Origin: Brevundimonas goettingensis
GTDB taxonomy: Bacteria; Pseudomonadota; Alphaproteobacteria; Caulobacterales; Caulobacteraceae
Length of the DNA stretch: 64,000 bases
NCBI RefSeq assembly: GCF_017487405.1
Contig: NZ_CP062222.1
Location: 3,915,501-3,979,500 of the forward strand
Direction of reading: 5' to 3'
The position numbers and the translations under genes are program-made. Below are positions 16,367-28,066 of the stretch, piece by piece. Below the pieces are notes generated by a model, which was not told the DNA's origin, searched no databases, and worked only from the letters and a program-made list of their open reading frames with translations. Every line of letters begins with the position of its first letter. The first letter of the stretch is position 1.

Positions 16367-17578
16367 GTGGCGCGCAGATTCACACTCGATTTCCTCAAGA
16401 CCGAGACGGCTTCGGGCGCCGCCCTCGGGCTCGCCGCCGTCGCGGCCCTGGTCGTCGCCAACTCGCCCTGGGCGGACGGCTATTTCCACTGGCTGAAGAG
16501 CTATCACGTCCTCCAGATCGGTCCGCTGCGGATCGAGGAGACGGTCTCCAACTGGATCAAGGAAGGGCTGATGGCGGTCTTCTTCCTCGTGGTCGGGCTG
16601 GAGATCAAATACGAGATCCTGAAGGGAGAACTCAGCGATCCCAGGAAGCTGGCGACGCCGGTAGTGGCCGCGATCGGCGGCATGGTCGCTCCGGCCCTGG
16701 TCTATCTGGCCGTCGCCGGGGTTCTGGGCGGTCCGCATGCGGGCTGGCCCGTGCCGCTCGCCACCGACATCGCCTTCGCCCTCGCTGTCTTCGCCCTGGT
16801 CGGCAAGAACCTGCCGTCGTCGCTCAGGGTCTTCCTCCTGACCCTGGCCATCGTCGACGACCTCGGCGCCATCGCCCTGATCGCGGCTCTGTTCAGTTCG
16901 GGCGTGCAGCTGATCCCTCTGCTGGGCGTGCTGGTCGTCCTCGCGACCGGGGCCATCTGGTCGGGGGTCCGACGCATCCCGGCGCCCTATTGGGTCATGG
17001 GTTTCTTCGCGGTCTGGTGCCTGACCATCGAAGCCGGGATCAGCACCTCCCTGACCGCCGTGGCCTTCGCTCTGATCGTGCCGATCAAGCCGCGTCTGGA
17101 GGATCATCAGAGCCCGCTGAAGGAGGCGATGCACGACCTGCACCCTTACGTCTCCTGGCTGGTCCTGCCCCTGTTCGCCTTCGCCAAGGCGGGTGTCTCC
17201 TTCGCCGGCCTGTCGCTGGAACAGGCGGCGGCGCCTCTGGTGCTGGGGATCGCGCTCGGCCTGTTCCTCGGCAAGCAGATCGGGGTGTTCGGCGCGGCCT
17301 GGCTGGCAGCGAAGCTGAAGATCGGCGCCCGCCCCACCGACGCGACCTGGCTGCAGGTCTATGGCGTCAGCCTGCTGTGCGGGGTCGGCTTCACCATGAG
17401 CCTGTTCATCGGCGCCCTGGCCTTTCCCGGCGCGGTTGATTCTCCCGAGCAGGTGGAGGTCAAGCTCGGCGTGCTGGGGGGCTCCCTGCTCTCGGCCCTG
17501 GTCGGCGCCCTGGTGCTGTCGGCCGCCAACTTTACGTCACGCAAGGTTTTGGCCGAAATCGACGGGGATACTGCATAA
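16367..17578 (+). CDS. nhaA: Na+/H+ antiporter NhaA
   Basis: The 403-residue protein is a typical NhaA, an inner-membrane antiporter exporting Na+ or Li+ in exchange for protons. The key aspartate pair is in FLLTLAIVDDLGAIALI in the fifth helix region (about residues 160-176). Other matches are PLATDIAFALAVFALVGKN and LCGVGFTMSLFIGALAF near the C-terminus. The GTG start is supported by GGAGG 5 nt upstream. It follows a structured-looking 192-nt leader. Confidence 0.97.
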   Translation: MARRFTLDFLKTETASGAALGLAAVAALVVANSPWADGYFHWLKSYHVLQIGPLRIEETVSNWIKEGLMAVFFLVVGLEIKYEILKGELSDPRKLATPVVAAIGGMVAPALVYLAVAGVLGGPHAGWPVPLATDIAFALAVFALVGKNLPSSLRVFLLTLAIVDDLGAIALIAALFSSGVQLIPLLGVLVVLATGAIWSGVRRIPAPYWVMGFFAVWCLTIEAGISTSLTAVAFALIVPIKPRLEDHQSPLKEAMHDLHPYVSWLVLPLFAFAKAGVSFAGLSLEQAAAPLVLGIALGLFLGKQIGVFGAAWLAAKLKIGARPTDATWLQVYGVSLLCGVGFTMSLFIGALAFPGAVDSPEQVEVKLGVLGGSLLSALVGALVLSAANFTSRKVLAEIDGDTA

Positions 17579-17828
17579 GGCGATCTGAATATTGACCTAG
17601 CGTCATGGATATTTGTCGCTTTTGCGTCACACGACACTGGCTTGCGAGATGAAATTCGCCTGAAAGGCGGCGCGGCGAGGCCACAGCTGCTTGTTGCTTT
17701 ACCCGGCTTGGACTAGGCCAAGGGTTCAAGACTCCATCGTCCCGTAAAGAGGGCGAGGATCGGGAACAGGAAACGCCGCGGCTGTCCCCAAAGCGGGCTG
17801 TCGCGCCATTTGAGCCGGGAGCCGCCCT
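17579..17828 (+). promoter_or_regulatory. Long leader of the TonB-dependent receptor gene
   Basis: A possible -35 (TTGACC, 17592-17597) lies near the left end, which would give an mRNA leader of about 200 nt. The leader is GC-rich, and its last 75 nt include GGGAACAGGAAACGCCGCGG and then AGCCGGGAGCCGCC just before the start. These loosely recall parts of the cobalamin riboswitch core and B12 box but need gaps to align. The GGGAG at 17817-17821 probably serves as the ribosome site. Confidence 0.35.
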
Positions 17829-20441
17829 ATGCGTCTGACGCAAATTCTTCGCACCACCACGTCCGCCGCCGTCGTCGGTGCCGCCGTCTTCGGCTTCGCC
17901 GGGATCGCCTCCGCCCAGGATCAGGACGGTCCGGCCGCCTCGGTCGACGACATCATCGTCACCGCCCAGAAGCGTGAGCAAAGCCTGCAGGACGTGCCGA
18001 TCGTGGTCACGTCGCTGAACCAGGAAGCCCTGAACAACGCCGGCGTGAAGGACATCAAGGATCTGCAGATCCTGACGCCCGGCATGACCGTGACCTCGAC
18101 CACCTCGGAAGCCTCGACCACGGTCCGCATCCGCGGCGTCGGCACCGTCGGCGACAACCCCGGTCTGGAAAGCTCGGTCGGCGTCGTGATCGACGGCGTC
18201 TATCGCTCGCGCAACGGCGTCGGCTTCGGCGACCTCGGCGAACTGGAGCGCATCGAGGTCCTGAAGGGCCCGCAGGGCACCCTGTTCGGCAAGAACACCT
18301 CGGCCGGCGTGGTCAACATCATCACCGAGGCCCCCTCCTTCACGCCCGGCTACAACGCCGAACTGACCTGGGGCAATTTCAACGCCCTGGGCGCCTCGGG
18401 CTCGGTCACCGGCCCGATCAACGACCAGGTCGCCTTCCGCCTGTACGCCGCCAAGCGCACGCGTGACGGCTTCAACCCGGTCGACACCGGCGACGGTCCG
18501 CGCAGCCAGACCGACGACCAGAACCAGGACTTCTGGACCGCCCGCGGCCAGCTGCTGATCCTGCCCAACGACAACGCCTCGATCCGGATCATCGCCGACT
18601 ACTCCAGCCGCGATGAATACTGCTGCACGGGCACCCAGGTCCGCACCGGCCAAACCTATCCGTTCGTCGACGCCCTCTCGACCGGCACCGGCCAGCGCCC
18701 GCCGAACGCCACCTTCTCGGGCCTGCCCTTCTCGCGCACCGGCTTCGCCAACCGCGGCACCGAGCAGGAAATCACCGACCGCGGCATTTCGGCGGAAGGC
18801 AATTTCGACCTGAACGCCTTCGGCGGCGCGACCCTGACCACCGTCACCTCGTGGCGTCAGTGGGACTCGGTCAACGGCCAGGACATCGACTACACCGGCG
18901 CCGACATCCTGTACCGCAACCCGGACGGCGACTATGGCTATCGGGTCGGCAACATCACCCAGGAAGTCCGTCTGGCCGGCCAGAACGACAGGCTGGACTG
19001 GCTGGTCGGCGCCTTCGCCACGCGTGAGCACATCGACCGCACCGACAGCTATATCTTTGGCGCCGACTACACGCCCTTCCTGTCCTTCCTGCTGTCGGCC
19101 AACCTGAACCGCGCGGTTCCGGCCTTCCCCGTCAGCACCAACGACATCGGCTGCTTCACCCGCGTCGGCCAGACGGCGCTCGGCCTGCAGCAGTGCCTGG
19201 GCACCGGCGGCGCCGTCTCGGGCGGCGGTATCGGCTATATCGTCGGCCAGGGCGTCCGCGACCAGTACAGCCAGGACTCGGACTCGCTGGCGCTGTTCAC
19301 CAACGACACCTTCCACGTCACCGACAAGTTCGATATCACCGTCGGCCTGCGCTACACCTACGACTCCAAGTCGATGGATGCGCTGCAGACCAATCAGAAC
19401 GGCAACTCCAACACCTGTAACGCGGCCCTGGCCAATGCGGGCGTCGTCATCGGCGTCCTGGGCGCCGCCGGTTCGTCGGTTCTCGGCACCATGTGCCTGC
19501 CCTGGGCCAACAGCGCCTTCCAGGACCGCGCCACCCACCAGGAAGAGAGCGACGGCGAGTTCAGCGGCACGGTCAAGGCCGCCTATCGCTTCAACCCCTC
19601 GCTGATGACCTATGTGTCCTATGCGCGCGGCTACAAGAGCTTCGGCTACAACCTCGACCGCGTTCAGAACGGCACGACGCCGCTGGCCTCGACCTTCTTC
19701 CCCTCGGAACTGGTCGACAACTACGAAGCCGGCTTCAAGGCGACCCTGTTCGACCGCAAGGTGCTGTTCAACGTCAGCTACTTCGACCAGAAGGTCACCG
19801 ACTTCCAGCTGAACACCTTCCTCGGCACCGCCTTCGTGGTGGAATCGATCCCCGAGCTGAAGAGCCGCGGCTTCGACGCCGACTTCCTGTGGTTCACCCC
19901 GATCGAGGGCCTGAGCCTGTCCAGCGGCCTGACCTATACGGACGCCAAATACGGCAACTTCATCAACACGGACCTGGCCAACCCGGCCAACTTCCCGCAG
20001 CTGTCGCTGCTGCCGGGCCGCACCCCGTCGTTCGCGCCGGAATGGTCGGGCACCGCCTCGGCCAACTTCGAGCGCTCGATCGGTCACGGCCTGCGTCTGG
20101 GCGCCAGCCTGACGGCCAAATACACCAGCGAGTACAACACCGGCTCCGACCTTCTGCCCTACAAGCAGCAGGACGCCATGACGCTGGTCAACGGCCGCAT
20201 CACCTTCGGTTCGGAAGACGATCGCTGGACCTTCGAACTGTGGGGTCAGAACCTGACCGACAAGGAATACATCCAGGTCGGTTACGCCGCTCCGCTGCAA
20301 GGCACCGCCTTCCAGTCGTCGGTCCAGACCACGGGCGCCTATGCGGGCACCTACTACAACCCGGCCCTCGATACGGCGACCTACGACGCCTACCTCGGCC
20401 AGCCCCGCACCTACGGGGTGACCTTCAAGGTCAAATACTGA
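17829..20441 (+). CDS. TonB-dependent outer-membrane receptor
   Basis: The 870-residue protein has a signal peptide (about residues 1-33, ending GIASAQ), a TonB-box-like start VDDIIVTAQKREQSLQDVP, a plug domain with VRIRGVGTVGDNPGLESSVG and LKGPQGTLFGKNTSAGVV, and a beta-barrel ending in GVTFKVKY with the terminal aromatic residue needed for BAM insertion. It imports a ligand across the outer membrane using TonB energy. The ligand is unknown; this subfamily is common in sphingomonads and Caulobacteraceae. It is monocistronic: a 250-nt leader precedes it and an intrinsic terminator follows. Confidence 0.95.
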   Translation: MRLTQILRTTTSAAVVGAAVFGFAGIASAQDQDGPAASVDDIIVTAQKREQSLQDVPIVVTSLNQEALNNAGVKDIKDLQILTPGMTVTSTTSEASTTVRIRGVGTVGDNPGLESSVGVVIDGVYRSRNGVGFGDLGELERIEVLKGPQGTLFGKNTSAGVVNIITEAPSFTPGYNAELTWGNFNALGASGSVTGPINDQVAFRLYAAKRTRDGFNPVDTGDGPRSQTDDQNQDFWTARGQLLILPNDNASIRIIADYSSRDEYCCTGTQVRTGQTYPFVDALSTGTGQRPPNATFSGLPFSRTGFANRGTEQEITDRGISAEGNFDLNAFGGATLTTVTSWRQWDSVNGQDIDYTGADILYRNPDGDYGYRVGNITQEVRLAGQNDRLDWLVGAFATREHIDRTDSYIFGADYTPFLSFLLSANLNRAVPAFPVSTNDIGCFTRVGQTALGLQQCLGTGGAVSGGGIGYIVGQGVRDQYSQDSDSLALFTNDTFHVTDKFDITVGLRYTYDSKSMDALQTNQNGNSNTCNAALANAGVVIGVLGAAGSSVLGTMCLPWANSAFQDRATHQEESDGEFSGTVKAAYRFNPSLMTYVSYARGYKSFGYNLDRVQNGTTPLASTFFPSELVDNYEAGFKATLFDRKVLFNVSYFDQKVTDFQLNTFLGTAFVVESIPELKSRGFDADFLWFTPIEGLSLSSGLTYTDAKYGNFINTDLANPANFPQLSLLPGRTPSFAPEWSGTASANFERSIGHGLRLGASLTAKYTSEYNTGSDLLPYKQQDAMTLVNGRITFGSEDDRWTFELWGQNLTDKEYIQVGYAAPLQGTAFQSSVQTTGAYAGTYYNPALDTATYDAYLGQPRTYGVTFKVKY

Positions 20442-20470
20442 TCGTCCCGAAAAGAGGACGGAACTCAGAG

Positions 20471-20500
20471 GCCGGCCGGGGAAACCCGGCCGGCTTTTTT
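20471..20500 (+). terminator. Rho-independent terminator of the TonB receptor gene
   Basis: A perfect 10-bp stem (GCCGGCCGGG at 20471-20480 with CCCGGCCGGC at 20485-20494) closes a GAAA tetraloop and is followed by six T residues. It is 30 nt downstream of the receptor stop. Confidence 0.95.
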
Positions 20501-20503
20501 ATT

Positions 20504-20802
20504 CCTCCCCGTTCGCCGCTGGGCGAATGGAGAGGTGGCGCGACGCGACTTCGCGTCGTGACGGAGGGGGCGACGCGATATTTCAGCTGAGGGCCGGCTG
20601 AGCCAGTCGCCCATGTCCACCGCTCATCCCGGCGAATGTCGGGATCCAGGTTCACATGGGGCGTCTGAAGGTTCGCTCTTCCGTCGTCCTTGCGCCGTGC
20701 ACGATGTCTGGATCTGGATTCCGGCATTCGCCGGGATGAGCGGTGGGGGAGCTTGCCGCTGTCCCCTCCACCTCCCCATTCGCCCAGCGGCGAACAGGGA
20801 GG
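20504..20802. repeat. Nested inverted-repeat intergenic region
   Basis: This gap between the terminator and the RND permease gene holds two nested inverted-repeat pairs. The outer pair is 20504-20538 with 20768-20802 (35 bp, three mismatches). The inner REP pair is 20617-20649 with 20714-20746 (33 bp, two mismatches). The inner arms share the CGCTCATCCCGGCGAA-type core with the repeats at 44.5 kb and resemble those around the GIY-YIG gene. No credible gene lies in the interval. Confidence 0.85.
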
Positions 20803-20810
20803 AGAGTTCA

Positions 20811-23800
20811 TTACTCCGCCGGCGTTTCCGCCTCTTCCGCGGGATGGTGGTGGTGCTGACCGCCGAACCAGCGGTCCATGCGGCGCTCCAGCCGGGTCTT
20901 GACCCCGTCGATCAGGCTGAACACCACCGGCACGAACAGCAGGCTGAGCGCGGTCGAGGTGATCAGGCCGCCGATGACCGCGATGGCCATGGGCGAGCGG
21001 AAGGCCGTGCCCTCACCGACGGCGGCGGCGATGGGCAACATCCCCAGACCCATGGCGAAGGTGGTCATGATGATCGGCCGGGCCCGCTTGTGGGCGGCGT
21101 CGATCAGGGCCTCGCGCTTGGGCATGCCGCCGCGCATGGCCATGATGGCGTAATCGACCAGCAGGATCGAGTTCTTGGCCGCGATCCCGGTCAGCATGAT
21201 GATGCCGATCAGGGCGGGCATGGACATCGACTTGCCGGTGATCAGCAGGGCGAAGAAGGCGCCGCCGAACGACACCGGCAGGGCCGCCAGGATGGTGATC
21301 GGGTGGAAGAAGCTGCCGAACAGCAGCACCAGCACGACGTACATCAAGAGGATGCCGGTGAAGATGGCGAAGGCGAAGCCCGCGCCCAGTTCGGCGTTGG
21401 ACTCCGCGTCGCCCGTCAGTTGCTGACGCACGCCCTGGGGCAGTTCCTTCATCGCCGGCAGTTCATTGATCGCCTTGGTCGCGACGCTCAGGGTCGTGCC
21501 CGAGGTCTCGGCCGAGATATTGGCGACGCGCAGCCGGTCCAGACGGTCGATCTGGTTGGGACCGGCGCCGAAGCTTATGTCCGCGACGGCCGACAGGGGC
21601 ACCACGGCGCCCGAGGCGGTCGGCACCTTCAGGTTTTCCAGCACGCCGAGCTGGGTGCGGGATTCCTCGGTCAGCATGACCCGGATCGGCACCTGGCGGT
21701 CGCCGAGGTTGAACTTGGGCAGCAGCTGATCGGCGTCGCCCAGGGTGGCGACGCGCGCCACCTGGCTGATGTCCTGGGTCGAGACGCCTTGCAGGGCGGC
21801 GACATCGGCCTTGGGCGTGATCAGGAGTTCGGGCCGAACGAGAGCCGAGGAGGAGACGACGTTGGACAGACCCTCAACGCCGCGCATCTCGCGCTCCAGA
21901 CGCGCCGCGGCGGGTTCCAGCGCCGCCGGATTGTCGCTGACCAGGGCGACCTGCATGATGCCCGCGCCGTTGCCCGAGGCGCCGAACTGGACCCGGGCGC
22001 CCGGCGTCTGACGCAGGGTCGGGCCGAAGTCCTTCTCGAACTGCTGCTGGCTCATCTTGCGCTTGCCGCGCGGCACCAGATTGACGGTCAGATTGGCCTT
22101 GCGGACCTCGCCCGCGCCGGAGCCGCCGCCGGGACCGAAGCTGACGGTCGCCGAACCGATCGAGGAATAGACGGATTCCACCTCGGGCCGTTTCATCAGC
22201 TCGGTGTTGATCCGCTGCACGGCGGCGTCGGTCTCGTCCAGCGTCGTGCCGGGCGGCAGCTGAATGGTCAGGCTGGAGCGGGACTGGTCCTCGACCGGGA
22301 TGAACTCGCCGGGAAGGCTCATGGCCAATCCGATCGAGAAGATGAAGAACAGCAGTCCCATGCCCATCACCCACAGGCGGTGATCGCAGAAGCGGGCGCG
22401 GACGCGCCTCAGGAAGGGCGGCTTGCGCGCGGGTCGGGTCAGGTCGAAATCGGGGCTCGTCGACTGTGCCGCAACGCTCGGCGCGGCGCCTGCGGGAACC
22501 GCCTTGCCGCGATCGCCCAGCGCCCATTCCAGCGCCCGCAGATAGGGCGGCATCCAGAACGGATCCTTGTGCTCCTTGCCCTGGTCGCGCTTGAGCAGAT
22601 AGGCGCCCATCAGCGGGGTCAGGGTCCGGGCGACCAGCAGTGAGAACAGGACGCTCACACAGGCCGCGATGGCGAAGCTGACGAAGAACTGGCCGACGAT
22701 GCCGGGCATAAAGCCGGTCGGGGCGAACACCGCCACCAGGGTCGCGGTGGTGGCCATGACGGCCAGGCCGATCTCGTCGGCGGCCTCGATGGCGGCCGGA
22801 TAGGGCGGTTTGCCGTCGCGGATGTGGCGGACGATGTTCTCGATCTCGACGATGGCGTCATCGACCAGAATGCCCACGGTCAGCGACAGGGCCAGCAGGG
22901 ACACGACGTTCAGCGACTGGCCCGCCATGTCCATGATCCAGAAGGTCGGGATCAGCGACAGGGGCATGGCGATGGCGGCGATCAGGGTCGCGCGCCAGTC
23001 GCGCAGGAAGACGAAGACCACCGCGATGGCCAGAAGCGCGCCCAGCAGCAGGGCCTCGACCGAGGCGTGGAAATTGTTGATCACGTCATCGGTGGTGTTG
23101 GCCACCTGTTCGATCGTGACGTCGCCCCGCTCGCCATCGAGGGCTTCGATCTCCTTCATCGTGCGTTGATAGACGTCGACCTCGGACGAGCCGATGGCGC
23201 GGGCGATGCCGAACCCGACGACCTCCTTGCCGTTGAAGCGGGCGCGGCCACGCTGTTCGGACCATTCATCGGTGATCTCGCCCAGGTCGCCGAGGCGCAC
23301 CGAACGGCTGCCGACCGGGATCAGGGTCTCGCGCAGCTGTTCGACCGTCTTGGCCGAACCGACGGTGCGGATGGCCTGTTCGGCGCCGCCCAGTTCGCCC
23401 CGCCCGCCGGGCAGGTTGATGTTCTGGGCGCGCAACTGATTGGACACGGCCGCGGCGGTGACGCCGGCGGCCTCCAGACGATCGGGATCCAGCTTGATGC
23501 GGATCTCGCGGCTGACGCCGCCGTCGCGGCTGATCTGGCTAACGCCCTTCACCGACAGCAGGCGTTTGGCCACGGTGTTGTCGACGAACCAGCTGAGCTC
23601 CTCGGGGCTCATGCCCGGGGCGCGCACGACGTAGTTGGCAAAGGGAATGGCGCTGAACTCGATGCGCTGGACGATAGGCTCCAGCACGTCGGCGGGCAGG
23701 TTTTGGCGCACCCCGGCGACGGCGTTGCGCACGTCGTTGGTGGCCTTCTCGAGGTTCACGCCCAGCTGGAACTCGATCGAGGTCGTGGAGACGCCCTCAT

Positions 23801-24062
23801 TGACGACCGACTGGATGTGCTTGACCTGGCCGAGGCCCGCGACCGAGTCCTCGACCAGACGGGTGACCTGGGTCTCCATCTCGGTCGGGGCCGCGCCCGA
23901 CTGGATCACCGTCACCGCCACGACCGGCAGGTCGATATCGGGGAAGTTGTTGGTCCTGAGCTTGAAGTAGCTGGTCAGCCCCGCCACCGTCAGGACGATG
24001 AACATGAGCACGATGGGGATCGGGTTCTTGATCGCCCAGGAAGAGATGTTCTGGAAGCCCAT
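20811..24062 (-). CDS. RND efflux pump inner-membrane permease
   Basis: The 1083-residue protein is a hydrophobe/amphiphile efflux-type RND transporter. It has a single N-terminal helix ([20 protein letters not shown]), two large periplasmic domains, and the helix-4 motif [20 protein letters not shown] with the Asp pair needed for proton relay. An insertion of about 50 residues follows [14 protein letters not shown], and the C-terminus ends with a His-rich tail ([17 protein letters not shown]). It pairs with the adaptor gene 12 nt upstream. No outer-membrane channel gene is nearby, so a TolC-like partner must be encoded elsewhere. The substrate is unknown. Confidence 0.95.
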   Translation of the reverse strand: MGFQNISSWAIKNPIPIVLMFIVLTVAGLTSYFKLRTNNFPDIDLPVVAVTVIQSGAAPTEMETQVTRLVEDSVAGLGQVKHIQSVVNEGVSTTSIEFQLGVNLEKATNDVRNAVAGVRQNLPADVLEPIVQRIEFSAIPFANYVVRAPGMSPEELSWFVDNTVAKRLLSVKGVSQISRDGGVSREIRIKLDPDRLEAAGVTAAAVSNQLRAQNINLPGGRGELGGAEQAIRTVGSAKTVEQLRETLIPVGSRSVRLGDLGEITDEWSEQRGRARFNGKEVVGFGIARAIGSSEVDVYQRTMKEIEALDGERGDVTIEQVANTTDDVINNFHASVEALLLGALLAIAVVFVFLRDWRATLIAAIAMPLSLIPTFWIMDMAGQSLNVVSLLALSLTVGILVDDAIVEIENIVRHIRDGKPPYPAAIEAADEIGLAVMATTATLVAVFAPTGFMPGIVGQFFVSFAIAACVSVLFSLLVARTLTPLMGAYLLKRDQGKEHKDPFWMPPYLRALEWALGDRGKAVPAGAAPSVAAQSTSPDFDLTRPARKPPFLRRVRARFCDHRLWVMGMGLLFFIFSIGLAMSLPGEFIPVEDQSRSSLTIQLPPGTTLDETDAAVQRINTELMKRPEVESVYSSIGSATVSFGPGGGSGAGEVRKANLTVNLVPRGKRKMSQQQFEKDFGPTLRQTPGARVQFGASGNGAGIMQVALVSDNPAALEPAAARLEREMRGVEGLSNVVSSSALVRPELLITPKADVAALQGVSTQDISQVARVATLGDADQLLPKFNLGDRQVPIRVMLTEESRTQLGVLENLKVPTASGAVVPLSAVADISFGAGPNQIDRLDRLRVANISAETSGTTLSVATKAINELPAMKELPQGVRQQLTGDAESNAELGAGFAFAIFTGILLMYVVLVLLFGSFFHPITILAALPVSFGGAFFALLITGKSMSMPALIGIIMLTGIAAKNSILLVDYAIMAMRGGMPKREALIDAAHKRARPIIMTTFAMGLGMLPIAAAVGEGTAFRSPMAIAVIGGLITSTALSLLFVPVVFSLIDGVKTRLERRMDRWFGGQHHHHPAEEAETPAE

Positions 24063-24074
24063 GGCCGGGGGTCC

Positions 24075-25223
24075 TTAGCGGGCGGTCGGGGCGGCGGGAG
24101 CAGGGGCGGGCGCCGTGCTGACCGTCACATGGTCGCCGTCGCCGAGGAAGCCGGCGCCCTGGACCACGACCCGCGCTCCGGGCTGGAGCCCCGAGGCGAT
24201 GACCACCGTCTGGCCCGAGCGTTCGCCGGTGATGACCGGGGTGAAGCGCACCGTGTTGTTGGCCGCGATCAGATAGACGCCGGGCTTGCCTTCGCGGAAC
24301 ACCACGGCCGAGGCTGGGATGGTCAGGGCCGGGGCGTCGCCGACGTCGATCTCGGCGCGGGCGAACATGCCCGGACGCAGGCCGCTGCCCGGGCTCAGGG
24401 TGACGCGGGCGATGCCGAGGCGGGTCTGGGCGTCGACCTGGGGCGTGACGATGCGCACGCTGCCGTTGACCGGGCCATTGGCCTGTTCGGAGGTCACCAC
24501 CGCGCCCTGGCCGGCGCGGACCAGCGGCAGTTCGGTCTCGGGCACCTGGGCGTCCAGCTCCAGACGGCCGTCGCGGACCATGCGGAAAAGCTCGGTTCCG
24601 GCCGAGATGATCTGGCCCTTGGTGACGCTGCGGCTGATGATCAGGCCCGAGACGGGCGCTCGGATGGTGGCCTGGTTGACGCGGGTCTGGGTCTCCGACA
24701 GGGCCGCCCGGGCCGAGGCCAGATTGGCCGCCGAGGCGCGCTGGTTGGCCAGGGCGGTGTCGAGCGAAGCCTGGCTGAGGAAGCCCTTTTCCTTCAGCTG
24801 CTGCGCGCGCGACAGGGCGGCGTCATCGCGGGCCACGTTGGCCTCGGCCGTCTGGACCGCGGCCTGCTGCTGACGCAACTGGGCGCGCAGCAGGACGTCG
24901 TTCATCTGCACCAGGGGCTGGCCCTGACGGACGTAGGAGCCTTCGTCGACATAGAGGCCGACCGCCGTCAGCCCGCCGGTCTCGGCGCCGACCGGCACCT
25001 CTTCCCAGGCCGAGACGCTGCCCGAGGCCGAGACCTTGCGGCGCAGGCTGGTCTGGGTCGCGGTCGCCGCCGTCACCGTCTGGCCGGCCGCCGCCTGTTC
25101 CTGCTGCGCCTTCTTGGCCGCATCTTCCTTGCCCCCGCCGCAGGCCGCCAACAGGGCCAGGGTTGAAATCAGGGCGGCCCCCGCAAAGGCGCTGCGGGTC
25201 CGGGTCATGGTCGTGAGGGCCAT
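24075..25223 (-). CDS. RND efflux periplasmic adaptor (membrane-fusion lipoprotein)
   Basis: The 382-residue protein starts with a lipoprotein signal (STLALLAACGGGKEDAAKK, lipobox LLAAC near residue 28). It then shows the adaptor order: barrel-sandwich half (GLYVDEGSYVRQGQPLVQMN), an alpha-helical hairpin (residues about 110-170), the second half (IRAPVSGLIISRSVTKGQII), and beta-barrel and membrane-proximal domains. It links the permease to an outer-membrane channel. A perfect palindrome at 25349-25364, about 125 bp upstream, is a likely repressor site for the operon. Confidence 0.94.
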   Translation of the reverse strand: MALTTMTRTRSAFAGAALISTLALLAACGGGKEDAAKKAQQEQAAAGQTVTAATATQTSLRRKVSASGSVSAWEEVPVGAETGGLTAVGLYVDEGSYVRQGQPLVQMNDVLLRAQLRQQQAAVQTAEANVARDDAALSRAQQLKEKGFLSQASLDTALANQRASAANLASARAALSETQTRVNQATIRAPVSGLIISRSVTKGQIISAGTELFRMVRDGRLELDAQVPETELPLVRAGQGAVVTSEQANGPVNGSVRIVTPQVDAQTRLGIARVTLSPGSGLRPGMFARAEIDVGDAPALTIPASAVVFREGKPGVYLIAANNTVRFTPVITGERSGQTVVIASGLQPGARVVVQGAGFLGDGDHVTVSTAPAPAPAAPTAR

Positions 25224-25348
25224 GGTTCAGTCGTCCTGTCGATAAGCGCCCGCCCGGGGGAAGCGAGGCGAGAACGTCGGCGTGACGTTCCGGGTTCACC
25301 CGCCATACCGCGTTCGCGGGCCGTTCTCAAACAACAGCTTCGCCATTA

Positions 25349-25364
25349 ACGGATTGTAATCCGT
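25349..25364. promoter_or_regulatory. 16-bp palindrome, candidate operator of the RND pump
   Basis: ACGGATTGTAATCCGT is a perfect palindrome with 7-bp arms and a 2-bp centre, in the 231-bp gap between the divergent adaptor gene and lepA. Its symmetry and size fit a TetR-family operator, the usual regulator type for such pumps. No tetR gene is in the window. Confidence 0.5.
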
Positions 25365-25454
25365 GCCGGAACCGGTTTCAGATCAGGGCGCCCGAGCCCG
25401 CCGTGCAGCCGGAGATTGGCGTTCCGACGCCCTCCATGCTAACCGCGCCGCACA

Positions 25455-27263
<1,809 letters not shown>

Positions 27264-27268
27264 GGGGG

Positions 27269-28066
27269 CTAGTCCGAATAGGCGCGAATAGCCCGGGCAT
27301 CTAAATGATTGGCCGGAACAAGCTTGTAATGGCGTTCGTCGACTACGCGGATTTCATCATCCTGTAGCGTCAATTCAAATAGCGCCACGACGCCGCCTTC
27401 CATAAACTGGGCGGAAATCGCTCGGCAGCGCAGCCCGGGAAATTTTTCTTCCACAAACCTTATGTCCTGAGTGGTTTGCACCACGCCTATTTGATCTTTT
27501 CCACCCTTTGCTTGAACCGGGATCACATAGTGGCATCCCCGCTTGTCTATCCCGACGTAAAGCTCATCGATCTCTATTTGCCCAATCCCCTTCACGGTCG
27601 TGCGAAGATGGTTCTGGAGGCTGTAGGTGGTCAGGCCCAGGAAAGTATCGATCAATCGATTGTATCGAACGATCGCGAGCAGCGCTTGTTCGTCGTCTAA
27701 CGAATAAGCCCTTATGAGTTCAGGCGTCGCGTCGGGAATGGAAATAAGCACTAGGTCCGCGCGGGGCAGCACGCGTTGAGCCTTGACCAGCCGGAAGCGA
27801 TATCCTGCCCGTCCGGCTCCTTCGATGATCCAGTTCAAGCCTTCTGGCTGAGTGGCTGTGATGGATTCCGGATAGTCTATTCGATAGCGAAGCGCATAAA
27901 TGACATCGCCTTGGTTCTTCGGGAGTTTAATTTCGAGATCGTTGGCAACAGATTCGATTTCAGCGCGAGCAAACTCGAACTGGTTCATTCCGGCTTCGAA
28001 ATGGTCGAAAAATATCTTCTCTATCAATATCTTGTAGCGGTTTTCGCGAGGAGGTACCTTAGCCAT
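27269..28066 (-). CDS. Putative type II restriction endonuclease (PD-(D/E)xK)
   Basis: The 265-residue protein lies directly behind a cytosine methyltransferase gene and overlaps it by 8 nt. A candidate PD-(D/E)xK site is visible: acidic residues Glu165/Asp167 (GQIEIDELYVG), then Gln185-x-Lys187 (YVIPVQAKGGKDQIG), the variant QxK form known in several restriction enzymes. The N-terminal 100 residues are helical with no recognised domain. Base composition is clearly lower in GC than the neighbouring genes. It most likely cleaves the sequence protected by the adjacent methyltransferase; the recognition site is unknown. Confidence 0.72.
   Translation of the reverse strand: MAKVPPRENRYKILIEKIFFDHFEAGMNQFEFARAEIESVANDLEIKLPKNQGDVIYALRYRIDYPESITATQPEGLNWIIEGAGRAGYRFRLVKAQRVLPRADLVLISIPDATPELIRAYSLDDEQALLAIVRYNRLIDTFLGLTTYSLQNHLRTTVKGIGQIEIDELYVGIDKRGCHYVIPVQAKGGKDQIGVVQTTQDIRFVEEKFPGLRCRAISAQFMEGGVVALFELTLQDDEIRVVDERHYKLVPANHLDARAIRAYSD

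Noticed and set aside
17532..20300. Very long minus-strand open frame (922 codons) and similar frames opposite the efflux and acyl-CoA dehydrogenase genes
   Set aside because: These are antisense shadows of high-GC coding sequence: low-complexity Gly/Ala/Arg/Val/Asp composition, no domains, and no ribosome sites.
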